Assembly (NCBI GenBank): GCA_018712425.1
Contig: DVHA01000155.1
Coordinates: forward strand, 1-5,174
Origin: Candidatus Faecivivens stercoravium
GTDB taxonomy: Bacteria > Bacillota > Clostridia > Oscillospirales > Ruminococcaceae
Direction: 5' to 3'
DNA: 5,174 nucleotides
In this document: in pieces, positions 1-5,132 of the stretch
Position numbering within the stretch: the stretch's first letter is position 1
Layout of the letters: every line of letters begins with the position of its first letter
The notes under the pieces: generated by a model
What the model saw: only the letters and a program-made list of their open reading frames with translations
Databases searched by the model: none
What the model was told of the DNA's origin: nothing
Made by a program: the position numbers and the translations under genes

Positions 1-123
1 CGGCCGGAGTTTGCTGCCGCCCTCCGGGAGGCGGCGGAGGCGGGGGTGGCCGTCCTCGCCTGGAAATGCCGGGTGGATGAGGACGGGGTCCGGCTGGAAC
101 GGGAGATGGACATTATATTATAA
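1..123 (+). CDS. sfsA: SfsA family protein, C-terminal fragment (5' end outside window)
   Basis: This is the last 40 codons of a gene read in frame 1, ending at TAA 121-123. The translation starts RPEFAAALREAAEAGVAVLA and ends in MDIIL. The pattern of an amphipathic helix, then a G-V-x-V-L-A-W/Y strand, a charged turn and a short terminal strand is what I know from the C-terminus of SfsA (E. coli: GVEILAYKAEI near its end). SfsA was named sugar fermentation stimulation protein and has been described as a nucleic-acid binding or nuclease-like protein; its physiological role is poorly settled. The codons are GC-rich like the arg genes, unlike the next gene, which starts 19 bases after this stop and may be cotranscribed. 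The call rests on a short fragment without catalytic residues. Confidence 0.75.
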   Translation, partial: RPEFAAALREAAEAGVAVLAWKCRVDEDGVRLEREMDIIL

Positions 124-142
124 AACAAGGACAGTTGACAAA

Positions 143-574
143 ATGATAAATGAAATAGGAAGATTGGATTTACAGTTTTATCAGGCAGTTATTGGAAAAC
201 ACATTTTGTCTGATGAAGTCATTCTCACCGAAAATCGTGAACTGCACATCATTGAACGGCGAGGATTGGCTTTTTATCAAAAGTATCGGCCATATTTTGG
301 GGATATTATTGCGCGGCCAGACTATATCTTTTTAGATGATCGGCCCAATACTGTTTTGGTCTGTAAATCATTTGTTGAGGATTTGAGAACTGTCCATTTG
401 GTCATTCGTTTAGTTGTTGAAGGAGAAAACCCTGACTATAAGAATTCTATTATTACCGCTATTGAGGAAAATGACAAGCGGTTTTGTCAGCGCTTGCGGA
501 ATCGAGTTCCTCTTTATTCGAAAGAAGATGATTTGACAACCGGGAATAATGGTGGTATAATAAACATAGAATAA
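143..574 (+). CDS. Small PBECR-like (phage Barnase-EndoU-ColicinE5/D-RelE-like nuclease) protein
   Basis: The protein has 143 residues, with no signal peptide or membrane segment. Visible landmarks are V-I-L-T-E-x-R-E-L-H-I (26-36, His35), PDYI (59-62), Lys75 in a strand, NSIITA (101-106), D-K-R (111-113) and LYSKED (124-129). This order resembles the PBECR domains, predicted RNase-fold modules from phage polyvalent proteins and small clostridial proteins; the enzymatic activity is inferred only. I chose ATG 143, preceded by AAGGA at 127-131, because the open frame further upstream lies over sfsA. The last 13 residues (131-143) follow the domain-like end, and the DNA at that end carries a consensus promoter, so the tail is probably not conserved. 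Base composition is clearly lower in GC than the neighbours (23 of 60 in 181-240, against 35 of 60 in 1501-1560 of argG), which suggests transfer. No partner antitoxin ORF is visible. Confidence 0.65.
   Translation: MINEIGRLDLQFYQAVIGKHILSDEVILTENRELHIIERRGLAFYQKYRPYFGDIIARPDYIFLDDRPNTVLVCKSFVEDLRTVHLVIRLVVEGENPDYKNSIITAIEENDKRFCQRLRNRVPLYSKEDDLTTGNNGGIINIE
533..561 (+). promoter_or_regulatory. Consensus SigA-type promoter inside the end of the PBECR-like gene
   Basis: TTGACA at 533-538 and TATAAT at 556-561 are separated by exactly 17 bases, a full match to the housekeeping consensus. Transcription should start near 568-570, just before the stop codon of the overlapping gene. No ORF with a ribosome binding site follows. 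What follows is a closed RNA structure and a terminator, so this promoter most likely serves a stand-alone RNA. Confidence 0.85.
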
Positions 575-722
575 GAGGGGTTATTTGAGGTGGTAGATTT
601 CGTAGCGACCACACGCCGATGGTACGACAGGGGAAACCCGAGAGACGCAGGAGGATGCTACGCCTGCCAAATAACCGCTTATTGCCGTCCTGTGTTTTTG
701 CGCAGGGCGGTTTTTTATTTTT
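568..722 (+). ncRNA. Candidate independent structured small RNA, family not recognised
   Basis: The region lies between a perfect promoter and a strong terminator and has no credible reading frame. A 9-bp helix (579-587 with 668-676, GGTTATTTG/CAAATAACC) encloses about 80 nt. Inside are hairpin A (590-594 with 608-612), a GAAA-capped hairpin (630-632 with 637-639) and hairpin B (647-651 with 663-667). The loop of A (CGTAGC, 601-606) is a perfect complement of the loop of B (GCTACG, 657-662), so a 6-bp kissing interaction is possible. ATGGTA (619-624) facing GAGAGA (640-645) resembles bacterial loop E, and CGCCGATGGTA (614-624) is typical of 5S rRNA, but the rest of 5S is absent. I found no SRP, 6S, tmRNA, RNase P or common riboswitch signature. 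It could be a regulatory RNA, a riboswitch-like element without a target here, or an RNA linked to the upstream nuclease-like gene. Confidence 0.7.
685..722 (+). terminator. Strong intrinsic terminator of the small RNA
   Basis: CCGTCCTGTG (685-694) pairs over 10 bp, with two G-T pairs, with CGCAGGGCGG (701-710) around a 6-nt loop. TTTTTTATTTTT (711-722) follows. It would also stop read-through from sfsA and the PBECR-like gene. An alternative short hairpin (668-674 with 679-684) uses the 3' strand of the closing helix of the RNA just upstream, so the two folds may compete. Confidence 0.92.
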
Positions 723-743
723 ATGGCTGAAAGGCGGGCAAAA

Positions 744-776
744 CGGGTATACCCGCCGTGTATACGCCCGCTTTTT
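744..776 (+). terminator. Second, weaker terminator-like hairpin
   Basis: CGGGTATAC (744-752) pairs with 760-770 over 9 bp, with a 2-nt bulge (765-766) and a 7-nt loop, and TTTTT follows at 772-776. An alternative outer stem is GCGGGC (734-739) with GCCCGC (766-771). It sits 22 bases after the T-tract of the first terminator and may act as a backup, insulating the arg region. Confidence 0.5.
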
Positions 777-846
777 GCGTCAAAAGGGCCGGTATCCGGC
801 GGGTCAGCAGGGGGATAGGCGGGGATAAAGGCGCCGGTAACGGCAT

Positions 847-876
847 TTGACAGGAGGTAAAAAATGGCCGTATAAT
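847..876 (+). promoter_or_regulatory. Distal promoter candidate upstream of argG
   Basis: TTGACA (847-852) and TATAAT (871-876) match the SigA consensus exactly with an 18-base spacer. A start near 883 would give argG a leader of about 215 nt that crosses both ArgR-type sites. The spacer contains AGGAGG (852-857) and ATG 864, which opens only three codons; since the -10 box is downstream of them, this SD would not be in the transcript. Nothing else in 777-950 looks like a gene. Confidence 0.65.
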
Positions 877-954
877 AGAAATAGAGGGGATTGCGGGCTT
901 TCGGGCCGGATTTCCCGCCTTCCCGCCGCCGAATATCCAAAAACGCCGGAAGAA

Positions 955-972
955 TTTGTATAAAAATACGAA
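955..972 (+). promoter_or_regulatory. Candidate ArgR/AhrC operator (ARG box), upstream copy
   Basis: The core TGTATAAAAATACG (957-970) is an imperfect palindrome of the ARG-box type (TGnAT, four A/T, ATnCA), with only the last base off the symmetric TGTAT/ATACA form. A weaker half-site, TGAATTTAT, begins at 978, exactly 21 bases further, the usual centre spacing of adjacent ARG boxes. Its second half (GGAAA) does not fit. ArgR control of arginine genes is well established in Firmicutes; binding here is inferred. Confidence 0.55.
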
Positions 973-1007
973 ATATTTGAATTTATGGAAAAACATGCAA
1001 AAAATAC

Positions 1008-1036
1008 TTGCAATCGTCCGGATACGGGTGTATAAT
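1008..1036 (+). promoter_or_regulatory. Proximal argG promoter
   Basis: TTGCAA (1008-1013) and TATAAT (1031-1036) are 17 bases apart. Transcription would begin near 1043 and give a leader of about 55 nt. The -10 box lies within an ArgR-type palindrome, so this is the likely regulated promoter of the arginine genes. Confidence 0.8.
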
Positions 1037-1042
1037 CATACT
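1029..1042 (+). promoter_or_regulatory. Candidate ARG box overlapping the argG -10 element
   Basis: TGTATAATCATACT has the same half-sites (TGTAT and ATAC) as the upstream box, sharing 11 of 14 bases with it. Bound repressor here would cover the -10 hexamer and block polymerase. The two boxes are 72 bases apart, close to seven helical turns, which would suit a looped ArgR hexamer. The location next to an arginine gene supports the call; the clade's exact consensus is not known to me. Confidence 0.6.
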
Positions 1043-1055
1043 CACAAGCCAGATT

Positions 1056-1075
1056 TTTCCCGGGAAATATTCCCG
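1056..1075 (+). other. Leader hairpin just before the argG ribosome binding site
   Basis: TTTCCCGGGAAA (1056-1067) is a perfect palindrome. CGGGAA (1061-1066) can instead pair with TTCCCG (1070-1075) around a 3-nt loop. The two folds exclude each other. The structure ends 5 bases before the SD (GAAAGGAAG, 1081-1089), so it might affect translation; this is inference. Confidence 0.4.
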
Positions 1076-1098
1076 ATGCAGAAAGGAAGCGTTTTTTC

Positions 1099-2319
1099 AT
1101 GGATAAAATCAAAAAAGTCGTACTTGCCTACTCCGGCGGCCTCGATACCTCGATCATCATCCCGTGGCTGAAAGAGCATTACGACAACTGCGAGGTCATC
1201 TGCGTCTCCGGCAACGTCGGCCAGGACGCCGAGCTGGAAGGGCTGGAGGAGCGGGCGAAAGCAAGCGGTGCCTCCAAACTCTATGTCGAAGACCTCCAAG
1301 AGGAGTTTGTAAACGATTTCGTCTTCCCGACCCTCAAGGCCGGGGCGGTCTATGAAAAGCGCTACCTGCTGGGCACTTCCTTCGCGCGGCCCGTCATCGC
1401 CAAGCGGATCGTCGAGATCGCGAAGGCCGAGGGCGCCGACGCCATCTGCCACGGCTGCACCGGCAAGGGCAACGACCAGGTGCGGTTTGAACTGACCATC
1501 AAGCACTTCGCCCCCCATATGAAGATCATCGCCCCCTGGCGGGAATGGGACATCAAGTCGAGAGACGAGGAGATCGACTACGCCGAGGCCCACAAGATTC
1601 CCCTTAAAATCAACCGGGAGACCAACTACTCCAAGGATATGAACCTCTGGCACCTCTCCCACGAGGGCCTCGACCTCGAAGACCCCGCCAACGAGCCCCA
1701 GTACAACAAGCCGGGCTTCCTCGAGCTGGGCGTCTCCCCTGAAATGGCCCCCGACAAACCCACCTACATCACCCTGCACTTTGAAAAGGGCGTCCCGACC
1801 GCTTTAAACGGCGAGGAGATGGACGGCGTCACCCTCATCAAGACGCTGAACAAAATCGGCGGGGAAAACGGCATCGGGCTTTCCGACCTCGTCGAAAACC
1901 GGCTGGTCGGGATGAAGTCGAGAGGGGTTTATGAGACCCCCGGCGGCTCGATCCTCTACCACGCCCACGAGGTGCTGGAGACCATCTGCCTCGACAAGGA
2001 GACCCAGCACTATAAAGAGCAGGTCGCCCTCAAATACGCCGACCTCGTCTACAATGGCCAGTGGTACACCCCTCTGCGGGAGGCGCTGGACGCCTTCGCC
2101 GACAAGACCTCCGAGACGGTTACCGGCGACGTCAAGTTAAAGCTTTATAAGGGCAACATCATCAACGCCGGCGTTACTTCCCCCTACACCCTCTATGACG
2201 AGGAGGTCGCCACCTTCTCGGAAGACCACGTCTACAACCAGCAGGATGCCGGCGGGTTCATCAACCTGTTCGGGCTGCCGATCCAGGTCAAGGCGATGCT
2301 GGACGAGAAAAGAAAGTGA
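1099..2319 (+). CDS. argG: Argininosuccinate synthase
   Basis: ArgG joins citrulline and aspartate using ATP to give argininosuccinate, AMP and PPi, the penultimate step of arginine synthesis in the cytoplasm. The 406-residue length is normal for the family. YSGGLDTS (11-18) is the PP-loop that binds ATP, HGCTGKGNDQVRFE (118-131) is the conserved glycine-rich segment binding ATP and aspartate/citrulline, and YSKDMNLWHLSHEG (177-190) followed by LEDP (193-196) is the usual signature of the synthetase domain. ATG 1099 is chosen because the PP-loop begins at the expected distance and GAAAGGAAG (1081-1089) precedes it. The gene is intact, with GC-rich codons. It follows the ArgR-type promoter and is separated from argH by 483 bases of hairpin-rich DNA; no strong promoter is seen in that gap. 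Confidence 0.98.
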   Translation: MDKIKKVVLAYSGGLDTSIIIPWLKEHYDNCEVICVSGNVGQDAELEGLEERAKASGASKLYVEDLQEEFVNDFVFPTLKAGAVYEKRYLLGTSFARPVIAKRIVEIAKAEGADAICHGCTGKGNDQVRFELTIKHFAPHMKIIAPWREWDIKSRDEEIDYAEAHKIPLKINRETNYSKDMNLWHLSHEGLDLEDPANEPQYNKPGFLELGVSPEMAPDKPTYITLHFEKGVPTALNGEEMDGVTLIKTLNKIGGENGIGLSDLVENRLVGMKSRGVYETPGGSILYHAHEVLETICLDKETQHYKEQVALKYADLVYNGQWYTPLREALDAFADKTSETVTGDVKLKLYKGNIINAGVTSPYTLYDEEVATFSEDHVYNQQDAGGFINLFGLPIQVKAMLDEKRK

Positions 2320-2417
2320 TGCCGGCCCTGCGGGCCTGTGATGGATGGGCCTGCGGCCCATGTGATGCGGCCTGGCGGCCGTGATGTGCGCCCGGTGGGC
2401 GCGTGAAGGTACGCTTC
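2316..2417 (+). repeat. Tandem array of short GC-rich hairpins with GTGATG linkers
   Basis: GTGATG occurs at 2316, 2338, 2362 and 2381, with GTGAAG at 2403, a period of about 22 bases. Between the copies sit hairpins with different arms: GGCCC/GGGCC (2324-2336), ATGGGCC/GGCCCAT (2345-2361), CGGCC/GGCCG (2368-2381), GCGCCC/GGGCGC (2388-2402) and a weak GAAG/CTTC (2405-2417). Loops are 3-5 bases. The first unit contains the argG stop codon. Arm sequences vary while pairing is kept. No T-run follows, so it is not a typical terminator; it may protect or end the argG mRNA 3' end, or be a dispersed genomic repeat. Confidence 0.75.
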
Positions 2418-2563
2418 GCTCATTTAATAAATTGTTGACGGGACGTTTTCGGTTTGTCCGGGACGTCCGTCGGGTTCGGAAGGTTGTTCCTGCGGGGATG
2501 AAACGTTCGTCTGCTGAGTTTTGTCTTGCGGGGACGGACGTTGGCATCAAAAGTTTAGGGTCC
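2418..2563 (+). other. Gene-free spacer with a long-range inverted repeat
   Basis: No supported gene is present. The + strand is rich in G and T. ACGTCCGTC (2463-2471) is a perfect complement of GACGGACGT (2533-2541), enclosing 61 bases with a small GGAA/TTCC hairpin (2478-2490). TTGACG at 2434 has no matching -10 box. AGGG/CCCT (2557-2569) followed by TTTT is at best a weak terminator. Confidence 0.4.
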
Positions 2564-2654
2564 AGCCCTTTTTAAATGGGCTCAGGTTTTGCTTTGCAAA
2601 ACCTGACGAATTACTTGTAATTCGTCGCGAACGTGGAGAGGGCAGAGCCCTTTC
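2564..2654 (+). repeat. Cluster of four adjacent hairpins, two of them perfect and back to back
   Basis: AGCCC/GGGCT (2564-2582) is followed by CAGGTTTTGC/GCAAAACCTG (2583-2605, 10 bp, 3-nt loop), ACGAATTAC/GTAATTCGT (2606-2625, 9 bp, 2-nt loop) and GAGAGGGC/GCCCTTTC (2636-2654, 8 bp with one G-T, loop AGA). There is no coding capacity with a ribosome site. The look is that of a dispersed non-coding repeat (a small non-autonomous element), which only a copy search of the genome could prove. 2655-2748 shows no gene and no clear promoter. Confidence 0.65.
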
Positions 2655-2748
2655 CCAGGCGGTCAGTTTCTGTACCTCCGAAGTTTTTCACGGCTTAACC
2701 ACCTGAAATGAAGCGTGCGCAGCACCAAAAAATAATCAAAAAAGATTC

Positions 2749-2775
2749 GATATGCCGGGCTATGCCCGGCATATC
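2749..2775 (+). other. Perfect 12-bp hairpin directly upstream of argH
   Basis: GATATGCCGGGC (2749-2760) pairs without mismatch with GCCCGGCATATC (2764-2775) around TAT. It ends about 13 bases before the argH SD. There is no T-run, so termination is unlikely. It could mark a processed 5' end of an argHC mRNA, act as a protein-binding palindrome, or be a remnant of the repeats upstream. AATC/GATT (2734-2747) adds a small AT-rich palindrome beside it. Confidence 0.7.
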
Positions 2776-2802
2776 CCACCATTGCGGAAAAGGATGGTCA
2801 TC

Positions 2803-4191
2803 ATGGCAAAAATGTGGGCCGGGCGGTTCTCCAAAGAGACCGACCCCGGGGTAAACGACTTCAATTCCTCGATCGCCTTTGACGCCCGGATGTACCGGGT
2901 GGATATCCGGGGCTCGATGGCCCACGCGGCGATGCTGGGGAAGACGGGGATTATCTCTGAGGCGGACGCGGAGACGATTACCGAGGGTTTGAAGGGGATT
3001 CTTCATGACCTCGATTCGGGGGCGCTGGCCTTCGACCCGAACGCCGAGGATATCCATATGTTTGTCGAGGCGGAACTCACTTCCCGGATCGGCGACCCCG
3101 GCAAGCGGCTCCACACCGCCAGGAGCCGGAACGACCAGGTGGCGGTCGACCTGCGGCTTTACCTGCGGGAGGAGATCGATGAAATCATCGGGCTTCTGAA
3201 AACGCTGGGGCAGACGGTGGTCGAGGTGGCAAGGGAACACACATCCGCCGTCATGCCGGGGTATACCCACCTCCAGCGGGCCCAGCCGGTCACCTTCGCC
3301 CACCATCTGGCGGCCTACGGGTGGATGTTCGCCCGGGATATCGGGCGGCTGGAGGACGTGAAAAAGCGGATGAATTACTCCCCCCTCGGGTGCGGGGCGC
3401 TGGCCGGGACTACCTACCCGATCGACCGGCAGATGACGGCGGAGGCGCTGGGGTTTGACGGCCCCACCGAAAACAGCCTCGACGGGGTATCCGACCGGGA
3501 CTACTGCATTGAGCTTGCATCGGCGCTCTCCATCCTGATGATGCATCTCTCCAGGCTGTCGGAAGAGGTGGTCCTCTGGTGCAGCTGGGAGTTTAAGTTC
3601 ATCGAGCTGGATGACGCCTTCGCCACCGGCTCCTCGATCATGACCCAGAAGAAAAACCCCGATGTCGCCGAGCTGGTGCGGGGGAAGACCGGAAGGGTGT
3701 ACGGCGACCTGATGGCGCTGCTTTCGATGATGAAATCGCTGCCGCTGGCCTACAACAAGGATATGCAGGAGGACAAGGAGGCGGTTTTCGACGCGGTGGA
3801 TACTGTGAAACTCTGCCTTTCTACCTTCGCGCCGATGCTGAAAACCGCCACCGTCCTCGAAGGGAATATGCGGGCGGCGGCCGCGAAAGGGTTTATCAAC
3901 GCGACCGACTGCGCCGACTACCTCACCAAAAAGGGCGTGCCCTTCCGGGACGCCTATAAGGTCACCGGGCAGCTGGTCGGCTACTGCGTCGAGAAGGGGA
4001 CGACCCTCGAGGAACTGCCGCTCTCGGTTTACAAGCAGTTTTCGGACGTCTTTGAAGAGGATGTCTACGCCGCCATCGACCTTAATGCCTGCGCGATGAA
4101 CCGCCGCTCCTACGGCGGCCCGGCGGAAGAAGGGGTCAAGGGGCAGCTGGAAAAACTCGCCGCCATCTTCGGGGAAGGGGAAACGGAATGA
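2803..4191 (+). CDS. argH: Argininosuccinate lyase
   Basis: ArgH splits argininosuccinate into arginine and fumarate, the last step of arginine synthesis; the enzyme is a cytoplasmic tetramer of the fumarase/aspartase superfamily. The 462-residue protein has the normal length. MWAGRFS (4-10) is the usual N-terminal motif, HTARSRNDQ (104-112) and MPGYTHLQRAQP (151-162, with catalytic His156) are conserved, and GSSIMTQKKNP (276-286, catalytic Ser278) is the superfamily signature. It reads T281 where most relatives have proline. ATG 2803 is preferred: AAAGGA (2788-2794 region) sits at good distance and the protein then starts MAKMWAGRF as usual. The in-frame ATG 2752 lies inside the perfect hairpin and ATG 2794 is too close to the SD. 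The stop overlaps the argC start (ATGA). Confidence 0.98.
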   Translation: MAKMWAGRFSKETDPGVNDFNSSIAFDARMYRVDIRGSMAHAAMLGKTGIISEADAETITEGLKGILHDLDSGALAFDPNAEDIHMFVEAELTSRIGDPGKRLHTARSRNDQVAVDLRLYLREEIDEIIGLLKTLGQTVVEVAREHTSAVMPGYTHLQRAQPVTFAHHLAAYGWMFARDIGRLEDVKKRMNYSPLGCGALAGTTYPIDRQMTAEALGFDGPTENSLDGVSDRDYCIELASALSILMMHLSRLSEEVVLWCSWEFKFIELDDAFATGSSIMTQKKNPDVAELVRGKTGRVYGDLMALLSMMKSLPLAYNKDMQEDKEAVFDAVDTVKLCLSTFAPMLKTATVLEGNMRAAAAKGFINATDCADYLTKKGVPFRDAYKVTGQLVGYCVEKGTTLEELPLSVYKQFSDVFEEDVYAAIDLNACAMNRRSYGGPAEEGVKGQLEKLAAIFGEGETE

Positions 4192-5132
4192 AAACAAAGG
4201 TCTTTATCGACGGGAGCGCCGGGACGACGGGGCTAAGGATTGTCGAGCGGATGAGCGGGCGGGCAGACGTCGAGCTGCTCACCCTGCCGGAGGAGAAGCG
4301 GAAGGATTTTGACGCGCGGGTGGAGATGATGAACGCCTCCGACGTCACCTTCCTCTGCCTGCCGGACGACGCCGCGAAAGAAATCGCTGCGGCCGCCGGG
4401 GAAACCGTCCGGCTGATCGACGCTTCGACCGCCCACCGAACCGCCCCCGGCTGGCAGTACGGGTTCCCGGAACTGTCGGAAGAATTCCGGGAGGGGATTG
4501 TAAGCGGGAACCGGGTCGCGGTGCCCGGCTGCCACGCCTCCGGGATGGTCGCTATCCTCTACCCGATGGTGAAAGCCGGGATCCTGCCGCCCGACTACCC
4601 GGTCACGATTTTCTCCCTCACCGGCTACTCCGGCGGCGGGAAAAAGATGATCGCCGAGTACGAGACGGACGGGCGGCCGCTGACGTTTGAGGCGCCGCGG
4701 GCCTATGGGCTTAATCAGAACCACAAGCACCTGCCGGAAGTGACGAAGGTTGCGGGGCTTGCCTACCCACCCTGCTTTACGCCGGTCGTTTCGGACTATT
4801 ACGCCGGGATGGCGGTGGCGGCGCAGTTTCAGGGGCGGCTGCTCCGGAAAACCATGACGCCGGAAGGCCTCCACGCCTTCTTTTCCGAATACTACGCCGG
4901 GCAGGAGCTTCTGTCGGTGGCGCCGTTCGGGGCGGAGGCGGAAGAAAAGGGGTACCTTTCCGGCAGCCTCAAAGAGGGCTGGGACGGGATGGAGCTTTAC
5001 ATCACCGGCAACCCCGACCGGCTGATGGTCACGGCGGTCTTTGACAACCTCGGCAAGGGGGCGTCGGGGGCGGCGGTGCAGTGCTTTAATCTGATGACCG
5101 GGATGCCGGAGACGTATGGGCTGAGTTTGTGA
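4188..5132 (+). CDS. argC: N-acetyl-gamma-glutamyl-phosphate reductase, type 2
   Basis: ArgC reduces N-acetylglutamyl phosphate with NADPH to the semialdehyde, the third step of the acetylated route to ornithine. KVFIDGSAGTTGL (4-16) is the Rossmann dinucleotide loop in the form typical of the short type 2 enzymes. VPGCHASG (112-119) carries the catalytic Cys115, and NHKHLPE (178-184) carries the likely catalytic His181. The 314 residues fit type 2 (about 310), shorter than type 1 (about 340). The start overlaps the argH stop by 4 bases, with a purine-rich SD (GGGGAAGGGG, 4171-4180, plus GGAAACGG), indicating translational coupling. argJ, argB or argD may follow outside the window; the last 42 bases after the stop show nothing I can support. 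Confidence 0.96.
   Translation: MKTKVFIDGSAGTTGLRIVERMSGRADVELLTLPEEKRKDFDARVEMMNASDVTFLCLPDDAAKEIAAAAGETVRLIDASTAHRTAPGWQYGFPELSEEFREGIVSGNRVAVPGCHASGMVAILYPMVKAGILPPDYPVTIFSLTGYSGGGKKMIAEYETDGRPLTFEAPRAYGLNQNHKHLPEVTKVAGLAYPPCFTPVVSDYYAGMAVAAQFQGRLLRKTMTPEGLHAFFSEYYAGQELLSVAPFGAEAEEKGYLSGSLKEGWDGMELYITGNPDRLMVTAVFDNLGKGASGAAVQCFNLMTGMPETYGLSL

Noticed and set aside
135..163. Promoter from TTGACA at 135-140 for the PBECR-like gene
   Set aside because: No -10-like hexamer lies 16-18 bases downstream, and a start there would fall inside the gene.
568..676. A 5S rRNA gene
   Set aside because: Only the loop E region (CGCCGATGGTA, GAGAG) fits. The conserved helix III arm with CCGAACnCnGAAGUUAAG is missing and the enclosed part is too short.
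568..722. A riboswitch or T-box attenuator for argG
   Set aside because: The terminator is about 375 bases upstream of argG, with two other promoters in between, and no T-box (AGGGTGGnACCGCG) or recognised riboswitch core is present.
864..875. Micro-ORF after AGGAGG at 852-857
   Set aside because: Only three codons, and the SD lies upstream of the -10 box of the promoter that would drive it.
1042..1779. Long reverse-strand open frame across argG
   Set aside because: Shadow of argG caused by high GC; no SD and no recognisable protein motif.
2434..2462. Promoter in the argG-argH gap starting at TTGACG
   Set aside because: No TATAAT-like hexamer at suitable distance.
2752..2802. 17-residue N-terminal extension of ArgH
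   Set aside because: The ATG lies within the perfect hairpin, lacks an SD, and the extension is absent in known ArgH proteins.
2695..4197. 500-codon reverse-strand open frame across argH
   Set aside because: Antisense shadow of a clearly conserved gene; its translation is rich in R, H, G and P and has no domain.
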